From contig NZ_RJUU01000001.1 of the NCBI RefSeq assembly GCF_003751445.1, forward strand, positions 2,547,001-2,611,000: a stretch of 64,000 nucleotides of DNA, given 5' to 3'. The stretch is from Streptomyces sp. 840.1. Its GTDB lineage: Bacteria > Actinomycetota > Actinomycetes > Streptomycetales > Streptomycetaceae. Positions 39,576 to 47,644 of the stretch are shown here, piece after piece. The position numbers were made by a program, and so were the translations under genes. Position 1 is the first letter of the stretch. Each line of letters begins with the position of its first letter. Below the pieces are notes generated by a model that was given only the letters and a program-made list of their open reading frames with translations, was not told the origin of the DNA and searched no databases.

Positions 39576-40844
39576 ATGCTGCTGAGATTCCGGGTGGCGA
39601 ACGTCCGGTCATTGCGCGACGAGCAGGAGCTGTCGTTCGTCGCGTCCGAAGGGACCGAGAGGGAGCTTGCCGCAGCCCGCGAGACGGTGCTGTCCGACGG
39701 GCAGCACCTTTCCGTTCACACCGTGCTCGGAATCTTCGGTGCCAACGCTTCCGGTAAGTCAAACGTAATCACCGCGCTGAAGAGCATGAAGCACGCTGTC
39801 ATGCGCTCCTACGCCGACTGGACCTCCTACGACGGCATCCCCCGCGACGAGTTCGCCCTTGACCCCAAGGCGGCGACGCAAACGTCTCTGTACGAGGCGG
39901 ACTTCGTCCTCGACGACGGTGTCCGCTGGACGTACGGGTTCGAGCTGGGTGCGCGCCGGGTCGAGGCGGAATGGCTTTACGCCTACCCCAAGGGCCGTCG
40001 GCAGGTCTGGTTCGAGCGGGACGCCGGGCGTGACAAGGACTTCGACTTCCCGGGCGACCGGCTCCACGACCGCACCCGTCTGGCCCGGACGACGCGACAG
40101 GACGCCCTCCTTCTGACGCGCGCCGCCAACGACGGCCACGAACAGCTCACCCCGGTCTTCGACTGGTTCAAGAACAACCTCTGGGACGTCACTCCTGAGA
40201 CGGAACGCAGCCAGCGCGAGGACTACACGGCCGGGAAGCTGTTGCGGAGCGAAGACTTCCGGCGCCGGGCCGAGGAATTGCTGCGGGTAGCCGATCTCGG
40301 CATCGCGGGCGTGGAGGTCGAGCGGTCATCGTCCGGGCGTCCGGTCATCCAGCTGATCCATACCAGCGGCGGAGAACGCACGGCGTTGGACTGGGCCTCG
40401 GAATCCTGGGGCACCCGCTCCTGGTTCGCGTTGATCGGCCCGCTCCTGCTCGCCCTCGACACCGGCGCGGTCCTGCTCGTCGACGAGCTGGACGCGAGCC
40501 TGCACTCGCGCTTCGCCGCAGAGGTCGTACGCCTCTTCCAGACGCCGTGGGTGAACCTCAAGGGCGCCCAGCTGATCTTCACCGGCCACGATCCCTCGCT
40601 CCTGCGGACGCCCGGCGGTGGCCGTCTCCTGGAACCGGGGCAGCTGTGGCTCACGGAGAAGGACGACACCGGCGCGACGGAGCTGTCGTCGGTCGCGGAC
40701 TGGGAACCGACGGACGAGGAGGACCTCATGGCGTCGTACCTCGCCGGGTCCTTCGGTGCGGTGCCGAAGGTCTCAGAGGGGCAGATCGGGCGACGGCTGG
40801 TGCGGACGGACGACTTGGCGCGGATGGAGGCGGAAGAGGGCTGA
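39576..40844 (+). CDS. rloA: RloA-like AAA ATPase of an RloAB (AbiL-type) defence pair
   Basis: A 422-residue SMC/OLD-like ATPase. The N-terminal beta strand MLLRFRVANVRSLRDE and Walker A FGANASGKSN near residue 55 are typical of AAA15/RloA proteins. A central insertion domain precedes the C-terminal half with Walker B VLLVDELDASLHSRF and the H-loop FTGHDPSLL. RloA and RloB were first seen inside type I restriction loci, and the same pair is known as AbiL. The stop overlaps the rloB start (TGATG). hsdM follows in the same direction. Confidence 0.85.
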   Translation: MLLRFRVANVRSLRDEQELSFVASEGTERELAAARETVLSDGQHLSVHTVLGIFGANASGKSNVITALKSMKHAVMRSYADWTSYDGIPRDEFALDPKAATQTSLYEADFVLDDGVRWTYGFELGARRVEAEWLYAYPKGRRQVWFERDAGRDKDFDFPGDRLHDRTRLARTTRQDALLLTRAANDGHEQLTPVFDWFKNNLWDVTPETERSQREDYTAGKLLRSEDFRRRAEELLRVADLGIAGVEVERSSSGRPVIQLIHTSGGERTALDWASESWGTRSWFALIGPLLLALDTGAVLLVDELDASLHSRFAAEVVRLFQTPWVNLKGAQLIFTGHDPSLLRTPGGGRLLEPGQLWLTEKDDTGATELSSVADWEPTDEEDLMASYLAGSFGAVPKVSEGQIGRRLVRTDDLARMEAEEG

Positions 40845-41578
40845 TGGCGAGGCCAAGGGGAGGGGACAGCATTTCCCGCAAGAAGGATGGCGGGAAGGGG
40901 CGCGCGAATCGCCCTCGTCAGGTGTACATCTTCACCGAGGGCGAGGTCACCGAGCCCGAGTACATCGACATCATCCTGAAGCACGGCACCCCGGCCACTG
41001 CGGGCCGCAGTGTGGATCACCACTTCGAGAACGACAAGGCCGTGGGCAAGCACCGTAAGCCTTATCCCATGGTCAAGGACGCTGTCATCACGCTGCGCAA
41101 GGTTCGCCGCGAGGCCAAGGACGCCGGGCTGACAGCCAAGGACTGGAACTACCCCGAGGTGTGGGTCCTCTTCGACCGCGACGACCACCTGAACATCCGC
41201 GAGGCCAGGCAGCTCGCGGACAAGGAGGGCATCAAGGTCGCCTACTCGCACCCCTGCTTCGAACTGTGGCGGCTCCTGCACTACACGAACTACACCAGCA
41301 GTTTCGGCGGCGTATGCACCGACGCCAACAGTCGGCTCCGCTCCCGCCCCGACTTCGCGGCGACGTACGGCCGCAACGTCCGCACCGTTTCCGAGCAGCA
41401 GTCGAAGCACATGCGCGAGGAGCAGGTACTGAGCAAGGACGGGCAGCGGTACAAGGACGCCAAGAAATACGCAAAGGCGATCAATACTCGCGTCGAAACG
41501 GCCAATCCTGAGAAGTGGGACCCGTTCACCGACATCTGGAATTTCGTTGAGGAAGGCCTTCTTCTCAGCGGCTACTAG
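40844..41578 (+). CDS. rloB: RloB-like TOPRIM protein of an RloAB (AbiL-type) defence pair
   Basis: A 244-residue protein. After a basic N-terminus, VYIFTEGEVTEPEYI carries the TOPRIM Glu and VWVLFDRDDH carries the DxD motif, so a metal-dependent nuclease-like active site is present. HPCFELWRLLHY is a typical RloB motif. The ATG at 40844 overlaps the rloA stop, giving coupling. In the AbiL model the TOPRIM protein is the toxic effector controlled by the ATPase. The role here is inferred from family and context. Confidence 0.85.
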   Translation: MARPRGGDSISRKKDGGKGRANRPRQVYIFTEGEVTEPEYIDIILKHGTPATAGRSVDHHFENDKAVGKHRKPYPMVKDAVITLRKVRREAKDAGLTAKDWNYPEVWVLFDRDDHLNIREARQLADKEGIKVAYSHPCFELWRLLHYTNYTSSFGGVCTDANSRLRSRPDFAATYGRNVRTVSEQQSKHMREEQVLSKDGQRYKDAKKYAKAINTRVETANPEKWDPFTDIWNFVEEGLLLSGY

Positions 41579-41683
41579 GCTGCGTGGAGATACGTCTTCG
41601 ACGGTCACGGCTGGGCGGTTCGCCGCCCGGCGTCCCCCCTTCAGCTGCACAGCGCAGGCATCACATCATTTTGGAGTCCGTCC

Positions 41684-44422
41684 GTGGCCAAGCTCACGCT
41701 CGATCAACTGGAGCGTCACCTCTTCGCTGCCGCGGACATCCTGCGCGGCACCATGGACGCCGCCGAGTACCGCGACTTCCTCCTGGTGCTGCTGTTCCTG
41801 AAGCGGGTGAACGACGAGTTCGAGGCCGCCCACGACCGGATCGTCATCAAGGAGATGGACGACGGACGGAGCGAGGAAGAGGCCCGGGAAGAGGCGGACG
41901 AGCCGTACCACTACACGGCCGACCGGATCATGTACGTCCCGGAGGAGGCCCGCTGGGCCCGGCTGGCCGGAGCGGTGGACGACGTGGCCACGAGCTACCT
42001 CCAGCCCGCACTGGACGCCCTGGAGGGGCAGCAGGGCAACGAGGGGCTGCACGGCCTGTTCAGCCAGGTCAACTTCAACCGCATCGGTGGCGGCGGCGGT
42101 ACCGGAACGTCGGCGGCCAAGCTCGCGGACAAGCGGCTCTCCGCGCTCATCGGCCACTTCGGAACCTTGCGGCTGCGGGGTGAGGACTTCGAGTTCCCGG
42201 ACGTCATCGGCGCTGCGTACGAGTACCTGCTGAAGGACTTCGCCGACTCGGCCGGCTCCAAGGGCGGTGAGTTCTACACCCCGCGCGCCGTCGTGCGCAT
42301 GATGGTCGAGCTGGCCCGTCCCGAGGCGAACCAGCACGTGTACGACCCGTGCGTGGGCTCCGGCGGAATGCTCATCCACACCAAGGAGTACATCGAGGAG
42401 CACGGCGGCGACACCGAGGACCTGGCCCTGGCCGGACAGGACGCCAACAACGGTTCCTGGGTGATGGCCACGATGAACATGCTGTTCCACGGCGCCAGCG
42501 ACTTCGACCTGCGGACCGGGGACACCCTCACCAACCCGCTGCACGTCGACAAGTCGTACGACGTGGTACTCAGCAACCCGCCCTTCTCCATGGACTACAG
42601 CGTCGACGACCTGCCCGAGATCGAAGGCCGGATGAAATACGGCCACACCTCGGAAAAGGGCAAGGCCGACCTGATGTTCCTCCAGCACATGCTGTACATG
42701 GTCGAGGGCCGGGGCGGCTCCGTCTTCACCGTGATGCCGCACGGCGTGCTCTTCCGCAGTGGCGCGGAGGGGGACATCCGGGCCAAGCTCATCGAGGCCG
42801 ACATGCTGGAGGCCGTGATCGGCCTGCCGTCCAACATCTTCTACGGCACCGGTATCCCCGCGTGTGTGCTGGTGCTGCGAGCCCAGGGGCGCAAGCGCGC
42901 GGACCGGCACGACCAGGTCCTGTTCATCAACGCCGACCGCGAGTACCACTCGGAGCGCGCGCAGAACGTACTGCTGCCGGAGCACGTGGAGAAGATCGTC
43001 TCCACGTTTCACGAGCCGGTCGGGGACGGCTCGGGCGTGCCCCGGTTCGCCCGGTGGGTGAAGCGCGAAGAGCTGAAGAAGAACGGGTACAACCTCAACA
43101 TCCGCCGCTACGTCGACAACACCCCGCCGCCCGAGCCGCAGGACGTCCGCGCGCACCTGACGGGCGGCGTTCCGAGGTCCGAGATCGAGGCGGCGGACAA
43201 GGCGAACCTGCTGACGTCGTACCGGGTCGCGATCAGCGCCCTGTTCGCCGAGAGCTCCCCCGACTCCGAGTACGTCGACTTCCTGCCCGAGGGCGAACGG
43301 CCGGACGCCGACCGGCTGACCGCGCTGGCCGAGGGGCGGGAGCGGGAGCTGTGGGACGCGTTCGACAAGTGGTGGGCCACGGAGACGGAGCAGATCGCGT
43401 CCCTGGCCCCTTACGAGGGCGACCACCGCACGGAGTTCGAGAAGCGGTCCCAGCTCGCCGGCCTGCGAGCGGGCTTGATCAGCTCGTTTCGTCGGCGGTT
43501 GCTCAGTGTCGACCTGCTGGACCGGTACGCCCTCTCGGGGGCGGTCGCCGGATGGTGGCAGGACGCCAGGAACGAGCTGAAGGCTCTGGCCGGCAACGGC
43601 TTCAAGGGCGTCGTCGAGGGCTGGGTCGACACGGTCGAGACGCTGCTCGAACCGGAGCCGAACCCGTGGACGGGCGGCGCGCGCAAACGCTCGGGCGCGG
43701 AACGCCGCCAGGCGTACGGCCACAAGATCGTGGCCCGGATCGCCTCCGACTTCCTGCGGGACCTGGCCGACGCGGACGCCGTCAAGGCGAAGCTGGACGC
43801 CAAGGTGAAGGCTGCCGAGGAAGCGGAGGCCGCGCGGGCGGCGGCTGCGGCGGGCGTCACGGGGGAGGACGGCGAGTCGTCCGAGGCTCTCGATCCGGCG
43901 GTGGCGGATGCGCTGCTCAGCGAGCCGGAGTTGAAGAAGCTCAAGAAGGAGCGGACGGTGGCGGGCAAGGCGGTGAAGGCGCTGGAGGAGGCGTTCTATC
44001 CGCTGGACGGGATGGGCGGCGCGGCGAAGGCCGCCACGGTTGCCGCTGCCGCGAAGAAGAAGGCCGGGGCGGCGTCTGCGTCTGCCTCTGCGTCGGCCGC
44101 GTCCGACGGTCAGACGGCGTTGGACGTGACGGTTGCCGGGGCGGGTGACGGCGCCGAGGAGGCTCGGCCGACGCCTGGGCTGCATGAGGTGCGGGATGCG
44201 CTGAGTGAGGACGGTGCGCGGGAGATCGTTCTCGGCATCCTCCGGGACGACTTGGCGTCGAAGCTGGAGGGCCATGTGGTGCGTCGGAGGCGGGAGTTGG
44301 TCGACGTGTACCTGGGCTGGGAGCGGAAGTACCTGGTGTCGCTGCGGGATATTGAGGTTCGGCGTGAGGCTGCGGCGAAGCGGCTGGATGGGTTCCTGAA
44401 GGAGCTGGGTTATGTCGGCTGA
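41684..44422 (+). CDS. hsdM: Type I restriction-modification methyltransferase subunit
   Basis: The modification subunit HsdM, which methylates adenine at the site chosen by HsdS. Residues about 1-170 form the HsdM N-terminal domain. The SAM motif DPCVGSGGM and catalytic VVLSNPPF (Asn298) are intact. At 912 residues it is far longer than E. coli-type HsdM (about 530). The extra C-terminal region is rich in Ala, Glu and Lys, with coiled-coil character, and ends in a conserved-looking YLGWERKYLVSLRDIEV segment. The GTG at 41684 follows TTGGAG. It overlaps hsdS by 11 bases. Confidence 0.95.
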   Translation: MAKLTLDQLERHLFAAADILRGTMDAAEYRDFLLVLLFLKRVNDEFEAAHDRIVIKEMDDGRSEEEAREEADEPYHYTADRIMYVPEEARWARLAGAVDDVATSYLQPALDALEGQQGNEGLHGLFSQVNFNRIGGGGGTGTSAAKLADKRLSALIGHFGTLRLRGEDFEFPDVIGAAYEYLLKDFADSAGSKGGEFYTPRAVVRMMVELARPEANQHVYDPCVGSGGMLIHTKEYIEEHGGDTEDLALAGQDANNGSWVMATMNMLFHGASDFDLRTGDTLTNPLHVDKSYDVVLSNPPFSMDYSVDDLPEIEGRMKYGHTSEKGKADLMFLQHMLYMVEGRGGSVFTVMPHGVLFRSGAEGDIRAKLIEADMLEAVIGLPSNIFYGTGIPACVLVLRAQGRKRADRHDQVLFINADREYHSERAQNVLLPEHVEKIVSTFHEPVGDGSGVPRFARWVKREELKKNGYNLNIRRYVDNTPPPEPQDVRAHLTGGVPRSEIEAADKANLLTSYRVAISALFAESSPDSEYVDFLPEGERPDADRLTALAEGRERELWDAFDKWWATETEQIASLAPYEGDHRTEFEKRSQLAGLRAGLISSFRRRLLSVDLLDRYALSGAVAGWWQDARNELKALAGNGFKGVVEGWVDTVETLLEPEPNPWTGGARKRSGAERRQAYGHKIVARIASDFLRDLADADAVKAKLDAKVKAAEEAEAARAAAAAGVTGEDGESSEALDPAVADALLSEPELKKLKKERTVAGKAVKALEEAFYPLDGMGGAAKAATVAAAAKKKAGAASASASASAASDGQTALDVTVAGAGDGAEEARPTPGLHEVRDALSEDGAREIVLGILRDDLASKLEGHVVRRRRELVDVYLGWERKYLVSLRDIEVRREAAAKRLDGFLKELGYVG

Positions 44423-45623
44423 ATCGGACGAAATCCGCTGGGTTCCCGTGCGGGAGGTCGGCGAGGTGCGGATGGGTAAGCAGCTTTCGCCTGCGAGTAG
44501 CCAGGCGGATGGCATGCACGGCCCCTATCTCCGAGTCGCTAACGTCCTCGATGGCCGGATTAGCTATGCGGATGTGAAGACTATGAGTTTCACCCCTTTG
44601 GAGCGGCATAAATATAACCTGTTGCCGGGTGATATTCTGCTCAACGAGGGGCAGAGCTTGGAGCTGGTAGGGCGCAGCTCGATCTATGATGGGCCGCCGG
44701 ATAGATATTTCTTTCAGAATACTCTTATTCGATTTCGGTGTGGTCCAGAGGTGCTTCCGGCGTATGCGCGCGAAGTATTTAGGGCCTGGGTTAACGATGG
44801 AACATTTGCATCGATTGCAAAGAAGACCACGAGTATTGCACATCTTGGTGGCGATAGGTTCGCGAGGCTATCTTTCCCGCTTGTTTCGATGTCGCGGCAG
44901 CGTCGTATTATTGAGATCTTGGATGCAGTAACAGACTCAGAACGCATCACCGAGGAGGAGATTTCAAAGCTGCGAGCAACTCGACAGGCGGCCATTGATG
45001 GACAGATCTCCGCCTCGGGCCGGTCAATTTCTTTGAGTGGCTACACTCTCGGAATTCAGTCCGGATGGAGCCCTGCGTGCAATCAGCGACCACCAGGCCC
45101 CAGTGAGTGGGGCGTAGTCCGTGTCAGTGCTGTGACTCAGGGTATATTTCGCCCGGAAGAGTCAAAGCGGCTACCCGATTCTCTCGACCCTCGCGAGAAT
45201 CTAGAAATTCATCCAGGTGATCTACTTATGGCTCGCGCTAACGGTGCAAAAAGCCTCGTAGGTGTTACTGCCTTGGTCGGTGAAACTCGCAGAAAGCTCA
45301 TGCTTAGCGATAAAACTTTTCGAATCATCCCCAGCCCTTCCTGTTCTGGTGCGGAATTTCTGCATGTTCTTCTGGGTGCTAGTATTGTTAGGGCGCAGAT
45401 CGATTCGCTGCTGAGTGGCAGTACTGGGCAAGCTAATATTTCCCAGGCTGCCGTGATGTCTTTGCGGGTGCCTAAATTTGAGCTGTTGCAGCAGGCGGGC
45501 TTTGTTGCGCTATCTGTCAACTATGCCGAGTTGATCAAATCGCGGATGGATGGTCTCCGCAAGCTTCGCCAGGTTGGGGACGGGATCATCTCAGAGTTTC
45601 TAACTACCAGGGTTCCGGGTTGA
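44412..45623 (+). CDS. hsdS: Type I restriction specificity subunit
   Basis: A 403-residue HsdS. Two target recognition domains (about residues 10-165 and 215-365) are each followed by a helical conserved region (EEISKLRATRQAAIDGQ centrally and MDGLRKLRQVGDGIISEF at the end). These set the two half-sites of the recognised DNA. The ATG at 44412 lies within hsdM. The gene is visibly AT-richer and uses A/T-ending codons that are rare in its neighbours, as expected for a gene exchanged by transfer or recombination. Confidence 0.9.
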   Translation: MSAESDEIRWVPVREVGEVRMGKQLSPASSQADGMHGPYLRVANVLDGRISYADVKTMSFTPLERHKYNLLPGDILLNEGQSLELVGRSSIYDGPPDRYFFQNTLIRFRCGPEVLPAYAREVFRAWVNDGTFASIAKKTTSIAHLGGDRFARLSFPLVSMSRQRRIIEILDAVTDSERITEEEISKLRATRQAAIDGQISASGRSISLSGYTLGIQSGWSPACNQRPPGPSEWGVVRVSAVTQGIFRPEESKRLPDSLDPRENLEIHPGDLLMARANGAKSLVGVTALVGETRRKLMLSDKTFRIIPSPSCSGAEFLHVLLGASIVRAQIDSLLSGSTGQANISQAAVMSLRVPKFELLQQAGFVALSVNYAELIKSRMDGLRKLRQVGDGIISEFLTTRVPG

Positions 45624-45668
45624 GTCATTCGTGCTTGGTGGGGTAATGTAGGATGAGAGGCGTAATAC

Positions 45669-45684
45669 GTTTCCGTGCGGAAAC
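45669..45684. promoter_or_regulatory. Inverted repeat spanning the start codon of the XRE regulator
   Basis: GTTTCC-GTGC-GGAAAC is a perfect 6+6 repeat. Its loop contains the GTG start codon of the regulator gene. It could be a self-operator or an RNA hairpin that hides the start. Confidence 0.5.
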
Positions 45685-46523
45685 CACCCACCGCCCGAAA
45701 GCGGCGGCTCGGGGCCGAGCTTCGGCGGATGCGGGAACACGTCGGGCTCTCCCTCACCGATGCTGCCGCGCTGCATCGCGTGGACAAGACCGCGATCAGC
45801 AACACCGAGTCCGCGAGGTTCGGAGTCAGTGCCGACCGCGTCCGGGTGTGGGCGTCCAACTACTCCTGTCCCGACCACGCGTACGTGGACGCGCTCGCCG
45901 ACATGGCCCGTGAGCGGGCCGGGGCGAACTGGTGGGACGAGTTCCGGGACTCGGTCGCCTCGTTCATGCTCGACCTGGTGGAGTTGGAGCACCATGCCGT
46001 CTCGCTGCGGCATGTGCAGATCACGCACCTGCCCGGACTGTTGCAGCACGAGGACTACGCACGCGCCGTCTTCGGTGAGGCCGTGCCGCCGCTGAGTTCG
46101 GCGGCGATGGATCTTCAGGTGAACTTCAGGATGAGTCGTCGGTCGTTGCTCGACAGGGAGAACCCGCCTGGCTGTTCGTTCCTTCTTCACGAGGCCGCAC
46201 TGCGGATGCTCTTCGGTGACCGGGCCGTCGTGCGGCGGCAGTTGGAGGAGCTGCTCACGTGCTCGGAGCGGGATGCCGTGACGTTGCGGGTCATCCCGTT
46301 CGCCGCGGGCGGATTCCCCAGTGCGGGCAGCTCGACCATGTACGCGAGCGGGCCTGTGTGCCAGTTGGACACCGTGCAGATCGACGTGCCGAACAGCATC
46401 ACGTTCCTTGATGCCGAGACGCATCTGACCAACTACCGCGCGGTGTTGGATCGTATGGAGACGCGCTCGCTCGATCCGAAGCGGTCGCGCGACTTCATTC
46501 GCAGCGTGTTGCGCGAGCTATGA
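45675..46523 (+). CDS. XRE-family regulator with DUF5753 domain
   Basis: A 282-residue protein with an N-terminal XRE helix-turn-helix (LGAELRRMREHVGLSLTDAA and ISNTESARFGV) and a C-terminal DUF5753 region (LRHVQITHLPGLLQHEDYAR, LHEAALRM, FAAGGFPSAGSSTM). This type is abundant in Streptomyces and is almost always paired with a DUF397 partner, as here. The GTG at 45675 lies inside an inverted repeat. The pair sits between hsdS and hsdR and could control the defence genes, or it could be an independent developmental module. Confidence 0.9.
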   Translation: MRKPPTARKRRLGAELRRMREHVGLSLTDAAALHRVDKTAISNTESARFGVSADRVRVWASNYSCPDHAYVDALADMARERAGANWWDEFRDSVASFMLDLVELEHHAVSLRHVQITHLPGLLQHEDYARAVFGEAVPPLSSAAMDLQVNFRMSRRSLLDRENPPGCSFLLHEAALRMLFGDRAVVRRQLEELLTCSERDAVTLRVIPFAAGGFPSAGSSTMYASGPVCQLDTVQIDVPNSITFLDAETHLTNYRAVLDRMETRSLDPKRSRDFIRSVLREL

Positions 46524-46536
46524 AAGCCTGAGGACC

Positions 46537-46725
46537 GTGGACATTCAGTGGCGCAAGTCGTCCTACTCGGAGCAGTCGGGGAACTGCCTGGAACTCGCAG
46601 TGGTCGACGGTGACGTTCTCGTCAGGGAGAGCGACGACCCTGGCGTGATCGTCCGGACGACCCCGTCCAAGCTGGCGGCGTTCCTGGCGGGGGCCAAGGC
46701 CGGCGAGTTCGACGACCTCGTGTAG
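46537..46725 (+). CDS. DUF397 protein, partner of the XRE regulator
   Basis: A 62-residue protein with the standard DUF397 pattern: WRKSSYSEQSGNCLELA, VLVRESDDPG and a C-terminal helix (LAAFLAGAKAGEFDDL). The GTG at 46537 is 13 bases after the XRE gene. Known pairs of this type act as regulator and small antagonist or co-factor. Function in this locus is not shown. Confidence 0.93.
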   Translation: MDIQWRKSSYSEQSGNCLELAVVDGDVLVRESDDPGVIVRTTPSKLAAFLAGAKAGEFDDLV

Positions 46726-46768
46726 CGGGAGCGCACCGCGCCGGGGAGGGGACACCCGACGTTTGTAG

Positions 46769-46809
46769 GTGCATATGCAATGCACTTCGTTGCGCATCAA
46801 CATTGATGC
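46769..46809. promoter_or_regulatory. Two palindromes in the promoter region after the DUF397 gene
   Basis: GTGCAT-N5-ATGCAC (46769-46785) and GCATCAA-CA-TTGATGC (46794-46809) lie in an AT-rich 207-base gap before the 46933 gene. They are plausible binding sites for the XRE regulator. Confidence 0.5.
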
Positions 46810-46932
46810 ATCAGCACTTTTGTCGCTACTCTTGGTTGCGGGCGGTAGTCGATTGGTTACCGCTTGAACTGGAGTGCCCCGGCGGTGTGCAACCACCCCG
46901 GGGCATGGCCAACGCCTCGAAGGAGCGTCAGC

Positions 46933-47241
46933 ATGTCCCACCGTATCCGGACCCCCCTGCCACGCACACTCGTGCACCTGGTTCTGGCATTCCTGGCCAG
47001 CGCCCTGTCGGCCTTCAGCCGGCCCGCACCCCCGCCCCATGCCGCCCCCCAGCCCGCGCCCCAACCCCCGCACCCTCTACGCCTCGTCCCTCCGGCCCGC
47101 GCCCGCGCCATCGACCCGGAACGCCGCGCACGCCGTACCGCCATGCGGCTCGCGCTCGACGGGTTCGTGGTCAGCGCCGGGGCGGCTCAGGCGTACAGCG
47201 CGGGCAGCCTGGTGCTCGCGACGACGAGGGGGGCGGCCTGA
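46933..47241 (+). CDS. Small Pro/Arg-rich protein, unknown function
   Basis: A 102-residue protein starting at the ATG at 46933, preceded by AAGGAGCG. A hydrophobic helix (LVHLVLAFLASALSAF) at residues about 11-26 is followed by a Pro-rich stretch (PPPHAAPQPAPQPP) and a basic part (ARRRTAMRL-like). It could be membrane-anchored. The next gene overlaps its stop (TGATG). No family recognised. Confidence 0.6.
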   Translation: MSHRIRTPLPRTLVHLVLAFLASALSAFSRPAPPPHAAPQPAPQPPHPLRLVPPARARAIDPERRARRTAMRLALDGFVVSAGAAQAYSAGSLVLATTRGAA

Positions 47242-47510
47242 TGGGCGGCATGGAGCGGGTACGCGTCAGCCGGGTGCCCAGTAAGCCCGTGCGGCGGGAG
47301 GCGGACGGGTCGCTGGCGATCGACCTGTGGTTCCGCCGTGACGGGGCCTTCGAGGCCGATGCCGCGCTGCGGCTGACGCCCGCCGAGGCCGAGACGCTGC
47401 ACGCCCAGCTCTGCTACGCGCTCGACGAGGACCCGGACGCCCGCGTCAGCCCGGCCGCCGACCTCCCGGACTGCCGGAAGAGCATCCTCACCACCCGCCG
47501 CCAGGCCTGA
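47241..47510 (+). CDS. Small conserved-looking protein, unknown function
   Basis: An 89-residue protein coupled to the preceding gene by a TGATG overlap. It contains a beta-like ADGSLAIDLWFRRDGAFEADAALRLTPAEAETLHAQL core ending in a helix; the individual parts are ordinary. Such small genes often accompany XRE/DUF397 modules in Streptomyces, and I place it in that module. It ends before a terminator, separating it from hsdR. Confidence 0.6.
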   Translation: MGGMERVRVSRVPSKPVRREADGSLAIDLWFRRDGAFEADAALRLTPAEAETLHAQLCYALDEDPDARVSPAADLPDCRKSILTTRRQA

Positions 47511-47524
47511 CAGTCGCCACCCCC

Positions 47525-47557
47525 GCCAGGCCCCGCGGTTTCACTGCGGGGCCTGGC
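47525..47557 (+). terminator. Terminator between the small-gene module and hsdR
   Basis: A perfect 12-bp stem (GCCAGGCCCCGC / GCGGGGCCTGGC) with a 9-base loop, 15 bases after the stop. Confidence 0.85.
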
Positions 47558-47644
47558 CCGCATGCCCGTTCCACCCCTGGCGCACAATGGACCCTCGCAC
47601 GGGTTCACGAGTACGTCGGGTCGGTACGCGGGGGAGGCACGGGG

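Noticed and set aside
40547..40843. Extended rloB frame starting inside rloA
   Set aside because: The extra residues are a shadow of rloA. The ATG at 40844, overlapping the rloA stop, gives the normal RloB start.
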